This document shows positions 17,152-24,832 of a DNA stretch of 64,000 nt, one piece after another; the stretch's first letter is position 1; every line of letters begins with the position of its first letter. The notes beneath the pieces are model-generated. The model saw only the letters and a program-made list of their open reading frames with translations. It had not been told where the DNA came from and ran no database searches. The translations under genes and the position numbers were made by a program. This DNA is from Enhygromyxa salina (GTDB lineage: Bacteria; Myxococcota_A; Polyangia; Nannocystales; Nannocystaceae). Location: assembly GCF_000737335.2 (NCBI RefSeq), contig NZ_JMCC02000041.1:9599-73598 (forward strand), given 5' to 3'.

Positions 17152-18657
17152 GTGAGCAACCGACTCATCCTCACCATTGTTTCGGGATTCGCTCTCGGAC
17201 TCGTTACCCCCGCCCTGCAGGGCTGTATCGAGCCGAACCCAGACCACTGCGTCAACAACGACGGCGACAACTACTGCGCCCAGCAGCACCCAGACTGGGA
17301 GAACGCCTACTGCTCGGACAACACGTGCGTCGACGAGATAACCAACGACGGCTGCCAGCAGGAGATCCCCCTCGGCTGTTGGTACTGCGACGGAAAGGCA
17401 CACCCGCATGATGAGGAACCGGAGTGCAGCGACATGGCTGAGGGTGATGGCGATGGCGATGGCGATGGCGATGGCGATGGCGATGGCGATGGCGATGGCG
17501 ATGGCCCTTGCGTGGTTGACGAGGACTGCACGAACTTGGTCGCGCCTTTCTGTGACGCCGACACTGGCAGTTGCGTCAACTGCGAGGGCACCGCAGACGG
17601 CGACACCGCTTGCGCAGGACTAGATCCAAACACTCCGGTCTGCGAGGCGGGAGTCTGCGCGCAGTGTGCGAGCGGGAAGGAAGACGCGTGCGCGGATACA
17701 ACGCCAGTTTGCGACGTAGACGCGAACGAATGCGTCGGGTGCAACACACACGACCAATGCCCCGCGAGCGCCTGTAACTTCACGGGTGGAAACTGCTTCG
17801 ACCCGGCCAGCCTGGTACATGTGGACGGCGACGCCAACTGTGGTCCTGGCAATGGCAGCGAGATGAATCCCTACTGCTCAATTGCGGCGGCACTCGCTGC
17901 GTCTGGAGCAGAGGCGATGATCGTGCTTCACGAAATAGGCGGTCAACTCGACTATGGCGAAACTGTCTCAGTGTCGAAGCCAATCGCAATCTTCAATGCG
18001 CCCGGTGAACTACCACGTATTGGGGGAACGGGGCCAACTTCAACCATCACCGTAAACCCCAGTGGTGTCCTCGTTCTCTCGGGCGTGCAGGTGCAGTCAG
18101 GTCAGGACACCGGAGTCACTGTTTCCGGAGGGAGTGCATATCTGGATCGATGCCGCATCGTTAGCAACGCGGGAGGGAACATCGCCGTCGATTCCGGTGG
18201 GACGCTCTCGCTCAAGAACAGTTTCGTCGGAGGCCAGTCCAGCAACCCGGCGCTGTCGGTGGCCGACGGTACGGTTGACGTCGTTTATTCGACTCTTGGC
18301 CTCGCCCCCGCGGTCGCCACCCCGGCGCTACAATGCGGGGGTAGCGGGGCAGGCACCGTCCGCAATAGCATCATCCTGACCTCGAACGGCGCGGAGGTTG
18401 CCTGTGCCGGAATTTCAATCGAGACAAGCGCCCTCAGCGGCGTGATGGGCGAGAATATTGCACTGGGCCCCTTCAACATCAACTGGTTCTCGAACTACGT
18501 CACCGGCGACCTCCACTTGTCGGGCGACCATCCGCCTGCGATTCAAACTGCCGCCCTGTGGGCGGTCGGCGATCCTGCCATGGACATCGACAATAACGGC
18601 GACGTACGCCCCAACGTGCCCGCGACTCCCGACGTCGCTGGCGCCGACGTGCCCTAA
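17152..18657 (+). CDS. Cys-rich, (GD)n-linker, right-handed beta-helix lipoprotein
   Basis: A 501-residue surface lipoprotein starting at GTG 17152. The longer open frame upstream runs through the tRNA and is not coding. The signal peptide is SNRLILTIVSGFALGLV with lipobox LQGC. The next 70 residues are Cys-rich (HCVNNDGDNYC, PLGCWYCDGKAH). They are followed by an acidic GD linker of about 20 residues encoded by near-perfect GGCGAT repeats, then another Cys-rich segment (CVVDEDCTNLVAPFCD, CVNCEGTADGDTAC). From about residue 230 the sequence shows short beta strands with Gly/Asn turns (GVLVLSGVQVQSGQ, YLDRCRIVSNAGGNIAV, SLKNSFVGGQ) typical of a right-handed parallel beta-helix. This layout is common in myxobacterial surface proteins. 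The ligand is unknown. A stem at 18726-18744 lies downstream. Confidence 0.82.
   Translation: MSNRLILTIVSGFALGLVTPALQGCIEPNPDHCVNNDGDNYCAQQHPDWENAYCSDNTCVDEITNDGCQQEIPLGCWYCDGKAHPHDEEPECSDMAEGDGDGDGDGDGDGDGDGDGDGPCVVDEDCTNLVAPFCDADTGSCVNCEGTADGDTACAGLDPNTPVCEAGVCAQCASGKEDACADTTPVCDVDANECVGCNTHDQCPASACNFTGGNCFDPASLVHVDGDANCGPGNGSEMNPYCSIAAALAASGAEAMIVLHEIGGQLDYGETVSVSKPIAIFNAPGELPRIGGTGPTSTITVNPSGVLVLSGVQVQSGQDTGVTVSGGSAYLDRCRIVSNAGGNIAVDSGGTLSLKNSFVGGQSSNPALSVADGTVDVVYSTLGLAPAVATPALQCGGSGAGTVRNSIILTSNGAEVACAGISIETSALSGVMGENIALGPFNINWFSNYVTGDLHLSGDHPPAIQTAALWAVGDPAMDIDNNGDVRPNVPATPDVAGADVP
17443..17505 (+). repeat. Near-perfect GGCGAT hexanucleotide array
   Basis: After one GGTGAT unit there are nine perfect tandem copies of GGCGAT (17449-17502) and a final GGC. 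It codes for the GD linker of the beta-helix lipoprotein. The perfection of the array, unlike the degenerate arrays elsewhere in the window, suggests recent expansion. Confidence 0.95.
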
Positions 18658-18961
18658 AAGTTGGACAAGCTGGCGGCTGTCCAGCTCAGCTCCTAATTCC
18701 TCGGGGCTCAGCGATGGTGTTGGCATCCGCCGATCGTCGGCGGACGCGGGGCCTAGGCCATGAATAAGCGCTGCAAGACAGCAAAAGGATGGAATTCACC
18801 TGAGGAGCCCAGCGTACGAGGGGTAGCAACACCTTCCGCGAACGCGACGAGGAACTCTTCAGGTGAACCGAATCCTACTCCAAGAACTACGAGCTGAGAA
18901 GGTCGACCGCTCCCTCAGGCAAGCCAGGGGTGGCATGGCGCCGCGTGACGCCGGACCCTAG
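18658..18961. other. Intergenic region with a perfect hairpin and an inverted repeat, left border of the mobile zone
   Basis: TCCGCCGA (18726-18733) and TCGGCGGA (18737-18744) form a perfect 8-bp stem with a three-base loop, about 70 bases after the lipoprotein gene, without a T-run. TTCACCTGA (18795-18803) and TCAGGTGAA (18859-18867) are perfect 9-bp inverted arms, 12 of 13 when extended. No gene is recognised. Confidence 0.4.
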
Positions 18962-19117
18962 CTCGATGCTGGCCGAGTTCGCTACGAGCTGTCGGGTCGA
19001 GTCCGGGCGCTCTCGTTCGGTGGCATCGGTGCGATCCACAACCTGGTCCGCTCGCTCGGGCTTGCTGAGGCGATCGCACCAGGCGATCGATCGCGGCCGA
19101 GGTCGCCATCTTGTTCT
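18962..19117 (+). pseudogene. N-terminal fragment of an IS1380/IS4-type transposase
   Basis: From 18962 the frame reads LDAGRVRYELSGRVRALSFG followed by GIGAIHNLVRSLGLAEAI. This closely resembles the N-terminal region of transposases whose next block is normally PYHESDHVLN (YEL...GGIGAIH.LV..LGL...I). Here homology stops near 19085 and the frame ends at TGA 19117, so only about 42 recognisable residues remain. It abuts a second unrelated fragment on the other strand (19074-19142). Family naming is from memory of the motif. Confidence 0.55.
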
Positions 19118-19142
19118 TGAAGATCCGATCCCATTCGCTGCT
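19074..19142 (-). pseudogene. C-terminal fragment of an IstB-like (IS21 family) ATPase
   Basis: On the minus strand the residues SSEWDRIFKNKMATSAAID and RLVR match the conserved end of IstB-type helper proteins (WxxvFxxxxxtaAaiDRLVHH). Only about 23 residues are recognisable; the sequence then diverges, and no Walker motifs are present. It is a scar of an IS21-type element that meets the transposase fragment on the opposite strand. Confidence 0.5.
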
Positions 19143-19838
19143 GGGCGATCTCGGAAGGCACGGGGGTCGTCGAAGTCTACCGGGCGAAGGTCGTCGCGCG
19201 GCCTCGCGCTCGCTCCGAACGGCTCATCGGCACGTACGTCGATGCGCAGCGACTCCTCGATGACCTGCGCGCGAACCCAGGGATCGACACTGCCCTTGGG
19301 ATCCCTGCAGGACCAGTCTCTGGCCCGAGCGTGAGGCTCCCCGAAAACGAGTAGAATCACTTCGTGTCAGGTGCCGAGGTCGGCCAACAGATCGCGCTCC
19401 TGTTCCTCGGCTCGAACCCGCGGGACCGGCTCGAGCTCGACCTTACCCGGGAGTTCGACGGACTCGAGACCTAGCTCGAGTCAACCTACTTCGTCCCTCG
19501 CTCGCGCTGGGGTGTACCCTCGTCTTCCCAGACACCTTCGAGGACATGAAGAGCAAGATAATGAGCGGCGGTCACCGGGAGAAGCCACTCATCGACCTAC
19601 CACCTCACATGTTCATGCTCTGCTCGCGATGGGAGCTCGCCCTCGATCGCCTCAACGACAACAACCCGACCCTGATGGCGCTGTTTGCGAGCATTTCCAG
19701 CGCATGGAAGGTACATCCTCCGGAGATGCTGAAGCTCTCACTCCTGACTCGAATCGCAGATGGACAACATCACCCGGCCATCCCGACCAGCAAAGTATGG
19801 GGGTCATGCCTCCACGTGCTACATTGTACCGTCCCGCG
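19143..19838. other. Degraded region, no firm gene; short protein-like fragments on the plus strand
   Basis: Several short plus-strand frames have protein-like composition but no recognised family: GVVEVYRAKVVARPRA onward to TAG 19354; GTG 19364 to TAG 19474 (36 codons, SGAEVGQQIALLFLGSNPRD); and ATG 19546 onward (MKSKIMSGGHREKPLID, FMLCSRWELALDRLNDNN) for about 85 residues before it runs antisense to the ATPase remnant. They look like pieces of decayed or truncated genes in a transposon graveyard. I cannot assign them. Confidence 0.4.
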
Positions 19839-20588
19839 TTATTTGCGAGATATCGTCCCGCGATCGCCACGAGGCTGCTCGGTCTCGGCACCACTCGGTG
19901 TGACACTCGGCCGGCCAAGTTGCAGCTCCTCACACGCATCGAGCATCACCCGTTCGTCGACGAAGCTCTGGTCTCGGTCGTGCGCGAGCATCAAGCTGGT
20001 CCGTAGCAGCCGGCTCGCCTGACGTGGCAGCCCATGACTGACCTTCAGCCCGTGCTCGAGCAGCTCCATGAAGTCCTCACGTCCGCGCGGCGGCATGACG
20101 TTGGTCGCTGCCACACGACTTGCGAGCGCGGCGTGCTGGCGCATGCCGATTCGAGCGGCGAGCGAGGGCAGGCCCACGAGCCACACTGTCAGCAGTTCCG
20201 GACGGTCGAAGTTGCGGTTGAGAAAGCCCGTGAGGTCCAGGAAGAGGCTGTCTGGCAGGTGCTGGGCCTCGTCGAGCACGAGAGTCGGGATCACACCCTC
20301 GACATCGACGAGGTGCTCGATCGTCGTCTTGAGCTGTCGCCACAATGCGTCGCGCTGCCGCGCTGGTTTCAGGCCGAGCGCTGCCGCGAGCTTGCGATAG
20401 ACACCCGCGGGTGTGACCGAGCTGTCGCAGATATACACAATTCGGTACTCGGGCTCGGGCCGCTGATCGCGCAGATTACGTAGCGCCGCGGTCTTGCCCG
20501 AGCCGGCGTCGCCGGTCAGCAGGCCGAGGCCGGGGACGGTGGCGAGATACGTGAAAGTTCGGCGTAGTCGCTCGTAGTATGTTCGACG
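19839..20588 (-). pseudogene. N-terminally truncated AAA+ transposition ATPase (ExeA/TniB/TnsC-like)
   Basis: The minus-strand frame opens after a TGA at 20589-20591. It reads RRTFTYLATVPGLGLLTGDA, GSGKTAALRNLRDQ (Walker A), YICDSSVTPAGVYRKL, PTLVLDEAQHLPD (Walker B, D-E-A-Q-H), LLTVWLVGLPSLAARIG, and a C-terminal helical lid ending in DACEELQLGRP. This is the standard body of ExeA-like ATPases that serve as transposase helpers. The usual first 30-40 residues (Y-F-G-L-...-P-F) are missing and replaced by a stop in frame, so the gene is probably inactive. Just upstream, small coupled ORFs (20606-20713 and 20713-20823) may be remains of the partner genes. Confidence 0.7.
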
Positions 20589-20823
20589 TCAATTAAAGTT
20601 TCCGGTCAGCGACATTTACTTTTGCCGGTGCGGGACCTGCTCACCTCGCCCACGGCGACCACGCGTGCGGGGTAGTTGTCGTTCGAGCTTGGTCGCAGCC
20701 CACTCATGATCATCAGTCCTTCTTCTTGCTCTTGGCCTTCTCGGTCCGGTAGCTCGGCACGTCGAGACGTAGGGCCTCGCTACCTGCACCGCCGGTCATC
20801 TGTGCGTCGACCCGACGCTTCAT
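20589..20823 (-). mobile_element. Remains of a multi-gene transposon with terminal-type repeat
   Basis: Two short minus-strand ORFs overlap head to tail. MKRRVDAQMTGGAGSEALRL onward (20713-20823, 36 codons, Lys-rich end) looks like the tail of a longer protein, possibly a transposase. MIMSGLRPSSNDNYPARVVA onward (20606-20713, 35 codons) begins at an ATG overlapping that stop, as expected for a transposase/ATPase operon. Between them and the ATPase lie GACATTTACTTTTGCCGG (20611-20628) and GTTCGACGTCAATTA (20581-20595), both of which recur near 24750-24816. The first ORF also begins inside the stop codon of the 20820-21272 gene. Confidence 0.4.
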
Positions 20824-21272
20824 TCATCGATGGTAACCGTGTAGCCACGATTGCCAGGCAGAATAGTCAGCGAGAAAAAGACATTGTTCGTGCACTGAAC
20901 GCGCAGCACTGGACCTCGCCCCTTGTCGCCCATCGCTCGGACCCCCTGCACTCCAGGGCATGAGTACCCAGCCGACTGGATCGCCGCCTTCGCAGTCTTT
21001 TTGGACTCAGGGTCATCGAGGTACCCCATCTCTTTTCTCTTTTTTTGCTCCTTGGCAACCCCTGCGGCTTCCTCCCTTTCCTTCTCGGCGGCCCTTTTGG
21101 AGGCCCGCTCCGCGCGCTCCTCCGGGGTCGGTGGATGAAGTATCGTGTCAACGACTGCGAAGCTGACTACGCCGACAATCGCAAGGGCGAATAAGACGAC
21201 GGGGATGAAGGCGGCGATGTGGAGCGGGCCGAAGCCAGGCAGGTTGATCTGTCGCTTCGGCGATTGGCTCAT
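20820..21272 (-). CDS. Small single-span membrane protein with charged coil
   Basis: A 150-residue protein, ATG 21272. Residues about 17-45 are a membrane span (LHIAAFIPVVLFALAIVGVV). A highly charged helical stretch rich in E/K/R/A follows (about 50-95), then a small C-terminal domain with two cysteines (YSCPGVQGVRAMG, LRVQCTNNVFFSLTILPGN). A perfect 20-bp palindrome (21307-21326) lies 34 bases upstream and could be its operator. Its stop codon is overlapped by a short transposon-like ORF, so the chromosomal gene borders the mobile zone directly. No family is recognised; a periplasmic or envelope role is inferred from the topology. Confidence 0.6.
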   Translation of the reverse strand: MSQSPKRQINLPGFGPLHIAAFIPVVLFALAIVGVVSFAVVDTILHPPTPEERAERASKRAAEKEREEAAGVAKEQKKRKEMGYLDDPESKKTAKAAIQSAGYSCPGVQGVRAMGDKGRGPVLRVQCTNNVFFSLTILPGNRGYTVTIDE

Positions 21273-21306
21273 CTTCAGACGGTCTCACTTGGCTCGTGAA
21301 CTTGCA

Positions 21307-21326
21307 ACTGGCAATTCATTGCCAGT
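21307..21326. promoter_or_regulatory. Perfect 20-bp palindrome upstream of the membrane-protein gene
   Basis: ACTGGCAAT (21307-21315), a two-base centre TC, and ATTGCCAGT (21318-21326) are perfect inverted arms. It sits 34 bases before the start codon at 21272, a normal place for a dimeric repressor site. The adjacent plus-strand fragment would also be within reach. Confidence 0.45.
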
Positions 21327-21327
21327 G

Positions 21328-21507
21328 CGGTCGCCAGATGGTCGCGTGTGGTTTCCCATCCCACGATGCGCAACCGCGGCAGCTGAGTACCCGCCGGTCA
21401 GGGTTCAGCTCGACGTGCACGGCCGCCACGGTCGCATCACGGGGCTGACGGTTGGGCGAGGATGCGACGGAGCTTGCGAACATTTGATCAGGCCCGTGCG
21501 ATCCTGA
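21328..21507 (+). pseudogene. C-terminal fragment of an unidentified protein
   Basis: The plus-strand frame ending at TGA 21507 reads RVWFPIPRCATAAAEYPPVR, then VQLDVHGRHGRITGLTVGRG and CDGACEHLIRPVRS. The alternation is protein-like, and the segment is followed 25 bases later by a strong intrinsic terminator on the same strand. It recalls the last beta strands of TonB-C-like or AgmX-like exported proteins, but that is only a guess. No plausible start exists close by because the frame runs back through the palindrome and the antisense of the 20820-21272 gene. Confidence 0.25.
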
Positions 21508-21531
21508 ATCTCGCCGACCAGACGAATGTGC

Positions 21532-21555
21532 CCGGCCCAAAATGGGCCGGTTTTT
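21532..21555 (+). terminator. Strong intrinsic terminator
   Basis: CCGGCCC (21532-21538), loop AAAAT, GGGCCGG (21544-21550), then TTTTT (21551-21555). It is a textbook plus-strand terminator. It would end a transcript running from near 21327, although only a gene fragment is visible there; the transcript could therefore be a small RNA. Confidence 0.8.
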
Positions 21556-21639
21556 GCTCACGAGAGATCGTTGGTGAACACGCACCGCTCGCTGTGTGAC
21601 CGCTGCCGACCGTACATTCGTGGCTCCTCCTGGGTGGGC

Positions 21640-21762
21640 CGATCCTGGCCGCTTGGGTTCGTCACGGACGAGTTCGAGGTGTATCTACGTTGCGGAATTC
21701 TGGAGCACGGCGTTGTCTACTTCGCGTGTCGTCGCCGCAGGCAGTCTCAGATGGTGGAGTGA
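21640..21762 (+). pseudogene. IS91-like transposase N-terminal fragment
   Basis: The frame contains LGFVTDEFEVYLRCGILEHG followed by VVYFACRRR. IS91-type transposases normally read E-F-x-x-(F/Y)-L-x-C-G-(I/V)-L-x-H-G-F-x-R-x-x-C-x-x-C in the zinc-binding N-terminus. Only this block is present; the second CxxC and all downstream catalytic motifs are missing, and the frame stops at TGA 21762. It is a short remnant. Confidence 0.55.
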
Positions 21763-22213
21763 ACTGGTGTCGACGAGGATCCGCGGCAACCCGAGCGCGA
21801 GCCGCTCATCCGCCGGCGCAGGACCGTGTTGCACGGCTTCTTCACATGTTGTGGATCAGGCAAAGTAACCAAGCCTGGATCGGATGCAGACGATGAGGGT
21901 GGCACCGATCATGACAGCGACGGCGACGAAGAGACGCTCCACGGGAACAGGGTAGTGGAGCGCAGCGGCTGAGTCACGGGGCGTCTCGGCCAGCGAGGTC
22001 GGCCATGGCCTCGGCCGCTCGCGGGCGTCTCAGATCGCCGGCCACTTCACGAGCGATGACCTCGAGGCGCAGTTTCCCGACGTCAGCGCCGGGCGCTCAT
22101 CGGCGAGTTCGTCGACCGTATCATCGAAGCCGTCGAGTGACGTGTACGGTCAGCAGATCAGAGCTCATCCGCCAAGCCTACAGCCACGCGCAGCCCCTAC
22201 CCCACGCGGCCCC
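21763..22213. other. Intergenic/debris, no intact gene
   Basis: I see only fragments. Around 22028-22140 one frame gives QIAGHFTSDDLEAQFPDVSA and, after a frame change, RRALIGEFVDRIIEAVE before a TGA at 22138-22140. This looks like the frameshifted end of a small decayed gene. The last 60 bases are C-rich and precede the ankyrin gene stop on the other strand. Confidence 0.35.
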
Positions 22214-22930
22214 TCACCCCTCCCCGCCCAACTTCCCGATCCGCAACGCCAGCAATTCCAACGCCCCCCGATCAGCCTCCCCAACCACCGCCCCCCGCTC
22301 CACCAACAACTCCGCAACCGCCACATGCCCCCCCAACAGCGCATGAGTCAGCGCAGTCTTCCCCTCGAACGATCGGTGCAAGTCCGCCCCCGCGTCCAAC
22401 AGCGCGATGACGATGTTCAAATTCCCCCACTCCGCCGCATACTCGAGCACAGATCGCTCAACCTCGGTGTCCACATAATTAGGATCGCCCCCATACTCGA
22501 GCAGCCGCTCGACAACCGCCAGGTTCCCCCACGACGCGTGAAAGGTCAGCGGGGTCTCATGCTCGCTGGTCGTGCGGTTGGGGTCGGCCCCTGCCCGCAA
22601 GAACGCCTCAAATATGTGATCAGTAGCGATCGCATAAATCGGAGGATCCTGCCCCTCGTCGCCCCCATTAATATCCACCCCATGGTCGAGGAGCCGGCGA
22701 AGCATCGCCACGCCACGGACCAGGTTGAGCGCCTCGTGGGGATCCACAGCGCAGCCCGCCCGCAGGAGCGCGTCGACGATCGGAACACTGTCGGACTCAA
22801 TCGCAGTCGCCCACGCCGGTCCCTCGTCCTCGTCGGCCGCGTTCGGATTCGCGCCGCGGCCAAGCAGCTCGCGGACAGCCTCCACGTCACCGCAGCGCAC
22901 GGCCGCAAGTAACTTCTCGTCGTTCGTCAC
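22214..22930 (-). CDS. Ankyrin-repeat protein
   Basis: A soluble protein of about 238 residues built almost entirely of ankyrin repeats: NDEKLLAAVRCGDVEAVREL then LGRGANPN; AIVDALLRAGCAVDPHEA-like, LLDHGVDINGGDE, FLRAGADPNRTT, TPLTFHASWGNLAVVERLLE, YAAEWGNLNIVIALLDAGAD and TALTHALLGGHVAVAELLVE can be recognised, about six repeats. I place the start at GTG 22930 (VTNDEKLL), because the frame upstream to 23266 has no repeat and overlaps the promoter of the divergent gene at 23178. Ankyrin proteins mediate protein-protein contacts; no effector domain or signal peptide is seen, so it should be cytoplasmic. Confidence 0.78.
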   Translation of the reverse strand: MTNDEKLLAAVRCGDVEAVRELLGRGANPNAADEDEGPAWATAIESDSVPIVDALLRAGCAVDPHEALNLVRGVAMLRRLLDHGVDINGGDEGQDPPIYAIATDHIFEAFLRAGADPNRTTSEHETPLTFHASWGNLAVVERLLEYGGDPNYVDTEVERSVLEYAAEWGNLNIVIALLDAGADLHRSFEGKTALTHALLGGHVAVAELLVERGAVVGEADRGALELLALRIGKLGGEG

Positions 22931-23177
22931 CACAGCCGCCCATCTGACCAACCGCTCGCATGCATCCCGGGACTTTACAGTTAGACAGCTCCGAATTGGG
23001 ACGCTTTTTGTCACACGTAGAGACCGGAGCCCGCGAACCAGGCAAACATTCACCATAAGCTGATCATGCACGAAGGTTCGTTCGGCCGTACCTACGAGCA
23101 AGCCGGCGCGGTCGGGCCGCTCGCACTCACGGTCGCGGCCCCATTGACGCCGACTCGCCCCCCCAGTACCGTCCACC

Positions 23178-24107
23178 ATGATCTTCAAGGTGAGAACTCT
23201 GAGCGTTTGCATCGCCGTCGCGCTCCTGAGCTTCCCCGTTCGTGCACAGGCAACACCACCGGCCACGAACCCAGCACCCGCAAGCGACCCGCCGGTTCAG
23301 AGCGGCCGGCCGCTCCCGCCGATGCCGGGTCAGTACGCGTCGCCAGACCCCCAGCCCCAGCCGGTCGCGCAGCCCCAGCCGGTCGCCCAGCCCCAGCCGG
23401 TCGCCCAGCCCGAGCCCGAGCCCGAGCCCCCTGCACCGGTCGCCCAGGCGCAACCCGACCACTCTGACTTCGCGCCCACCATCCCGTCGCGCAGCGTGGT
23501 CGCTGGCGATCCCCGAATGCGGATCACCGGTGGCATCCTGCTTGGTGCCGGCGTCACCTTTGCCGCCATCGCTGGGCTCACGTTCGCGGGCAAAGCCGGC
23601 CAGACGGAGATCGGCAGCCAGGGCCTGATCACCTTCGACCCCGTCGGCTACGGGCTCCAACCTCGGATCCCGCGTGTCGTGATGGGCTCGACCTTGACGG
23701 TGGCGGGCGCGTTCATGTCTGGGTTTGGCGCCAAGATCTTCGCTAGCAACGCGGGGGTCGCCAACGATCCAGTGACCACGCTCGCGCGACAGCGGCGGCT
23801 GCGAAGCAGCGGTGCCGTCCTCGTCGGCAGCGGCGGCGCGCTCGTGGTCAGCAGCTTCGTGCTGATCTTCTACGGCGCGGGCGAGTGGGCCAGCATTCCG
23901 GCGTACATCGGCGAGTTTCGGCCCGAGTACGCCCAGTCGGCCCACAACACGGCGGCATTTGTCAGCTACGGAGCCGGCTTGCTGGCTGTCGGCACGGGCG
24001 CGCTCGCTACGGGGCTCGGCCTGCTCGGCGGCAACAGCAAGGCGATCCGAGCGGGCATGATGGCCGACCGCAACGGCGGAGGCGTCAGCCTCTCGGGACA
24101 GTTTTAG
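23178..24107 (+). CDS. Exported membrane protein with Pro-Gln-Pro-Val repeats
   Basis: A 309-residue protein. A Sec signal (MIFKVRTLSVCIAVALLSFP, VRAQA) is followed by a low-complexity, proline-rich stretch (about residues 30-85) with repeats QPQPVAQ and PEPEPEPP. The rest has four glycine-rich hydrophobic segments: ITGGILLGAGVTFAAIAGLT, GSTLTVAGAFMSGFG, VLVGSGGALVVSSFVLIFYG and GAGLLAVGTGALATGLGLLG. This combination of a proline-rich linker with Gly-rich spans is common in myxobacterial hypothetical proteins; the function is unknown. It is divergent from the ankyrin gene and followed after eight bases by a lipoprotein gene whose ribosome site overlaps its stop codon, so the two are co-transcribed. 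Confidence 0.75.
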   Translation: MIFKVRTLSVCIAVALLSFPVRAQATPPATNPAPASDPPVQSGRPLPPMPGQYASPDPQPQPVAQPQPVAQPQPVAQPEPEPEPPAPVAQAQPDHSDFAPTIPSRSVVAGDPRMRITGGILLGAGVTFAAIAGLTFAGKAGQTEIGSQGLITFDPVGYGLQPRIPRVVMGSTLTVAGAFMSGFGAKIFASNAGVANDPVTTLARQRRLRSSGAVLVGSGGALVVSSFVLIFYGAGEWASIPAYIGEFRPEYAQSAHNTAAFVSYGAGLLAVGTGALATGLGLLGGNSKAIRAGMMADRNGGGVSLSGQF

Positions 24108-24115
24108 GAGCAAGC

Positions 24116-24499
24116 ATGACCAACACACGCTATCTCATGTTGTGCCTGAGCCTCGGCTCGCTCGTTGCTTGCGGACTCGACCCCAATGCCCCCGAAGAGC
24201 CCAACGCAAACACCTCATTAGGCTCGGGCGCACCCGAGAGCGGCGGCCCAACCGGTGACACCAACTCGGCCAACCCGGTCGCCGCCTGCGAGGCGCTCGA
24301 GGACACACTCGCCGCCTGCGTACCCTCGCTCGCTGGCACGCTGCAATGCTCGAGCTTCGGCGGCCACCCTTGTGACATCACGGCCTACTTCGACTGCCTC
24401 AACGATGCCTACGGGTCGTGCTCGGGCGGCACCTTCCCCGACCTCGACCCGCTGAGCCTGCAAGACTGCGCCGCACTAGCAGTCTGCGGGGTTCTTTAG
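24116..24499 (+). CDS. Small Cys-containing lipoprotein
   Basis: A 127-residue lipoprotein. ATG 24116 has AGGAG (24106-24110) five bases upstream, overlapping the TAG of the preceding gene. The signal peptide MTNTRYLMLCLSLGSLVAC ends in lipobox LVAC. A Pro/Asn/Ser/Gly-rich linker follows, then a compact domain with eight cysteines (ACEALEDTLAACVPSLAG, LQCSSFGGHPCDITAYFDCL, SCSGG, LQDCAALAVCGVL), probably disulfide-bonded. Similar small Cys domains occur in other myxobacterial lipoproteins. It probably works with the membrane protein encoded just upstream. Confidence 0.8.
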   Translation: MTNTRYLMLCLSLGSLVACGLDPNAPEEPNANTSLGSGAPESGGPTGDTNSANPVAACEALEDTLAACVPSLAGTLQCSSFGGHPCDITAYFDCLNDAYGSCSGGTFPDLDPLSLQDCAALAVCGVL

Positions 24500-24566
24500 G
24501 ACCCCCACAGCCGCCTTCGCACTTCGCAGGCCTTCTAAGACCCCCACAGCCGCCTTCGCACCTCGC
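24500..24566 (+). repeat. Two-copy 28-bp direct repeat, period 39
   Basis: Units 24500-24527 and 24539-24566 match at 27 of 28 positions. The first begins at the last codon of the lipoprotein gene, so it may be a transcript-end element. Confidence 0.8.
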
Positions 24567-24620
24567 GGTCACTCGCTGCGCTCGCTCCCCACGGGCCGTT
24601 TGTTCGCAGGGGCATGATTG

Positions 24621-24641
24621 GCCCCCTCGAAGGGGGCTCTT
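24621..24641 (+). terminator. Hairpin terminator between convergent genes
   Basis: GCCCCCT (24621-24627), loop CGA, AGGGGGC (24631-24637), then TCTT. It lies between the plus-strand lipoprotein gene and the minus-strand thioesterase gene and could serve the former. Confidence 0.5.
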
Positions 24642-24832
24642 GTCTGGGCATCTATCGCTGTTGGGGACCTCTCCACTCACGTGTCCGGCTGTGACCCACA
24701 ACGACCTTGGGCTTCGGCGACTGCGGGCGTGGTCGCTGCGCTGATCGACGACATTTATTTTTTCCGGTCGTGTTGCCTCATCCAAAAATGTTACCCGAGG
24801 GTAATTGACGTCGAACGCTGCGCTCCTTCGCG

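Larger units (their letters stand above)
24500..24832. other. Intergenic region with a direct repeat, a terminator and transposon-end-like sequences
   Basis: A 28-bp unit GACCCCCACAGCCGCCTTCG plus CAC(T/C)TCGC occurs at 24500-24527 and 24539-24566 with one mismatch. It starts immediately after the stop codon of the lipoprotein gene. A terminator hairpin lies at 24621-24641. GACATTTATTTTTTCCGG (24750-24767) and TAATTGACGTCGAAC (24802-24816) resemble sequences near 20581-20628. No ORF is supported. Confidence 0.5.

Noticed and set aside
20034..20483. Plus-strand frame of 149 codons
   Set aside because: Antisense to the ExeA-like ATPase remnant, which shows Walker A and B on the minus strand.
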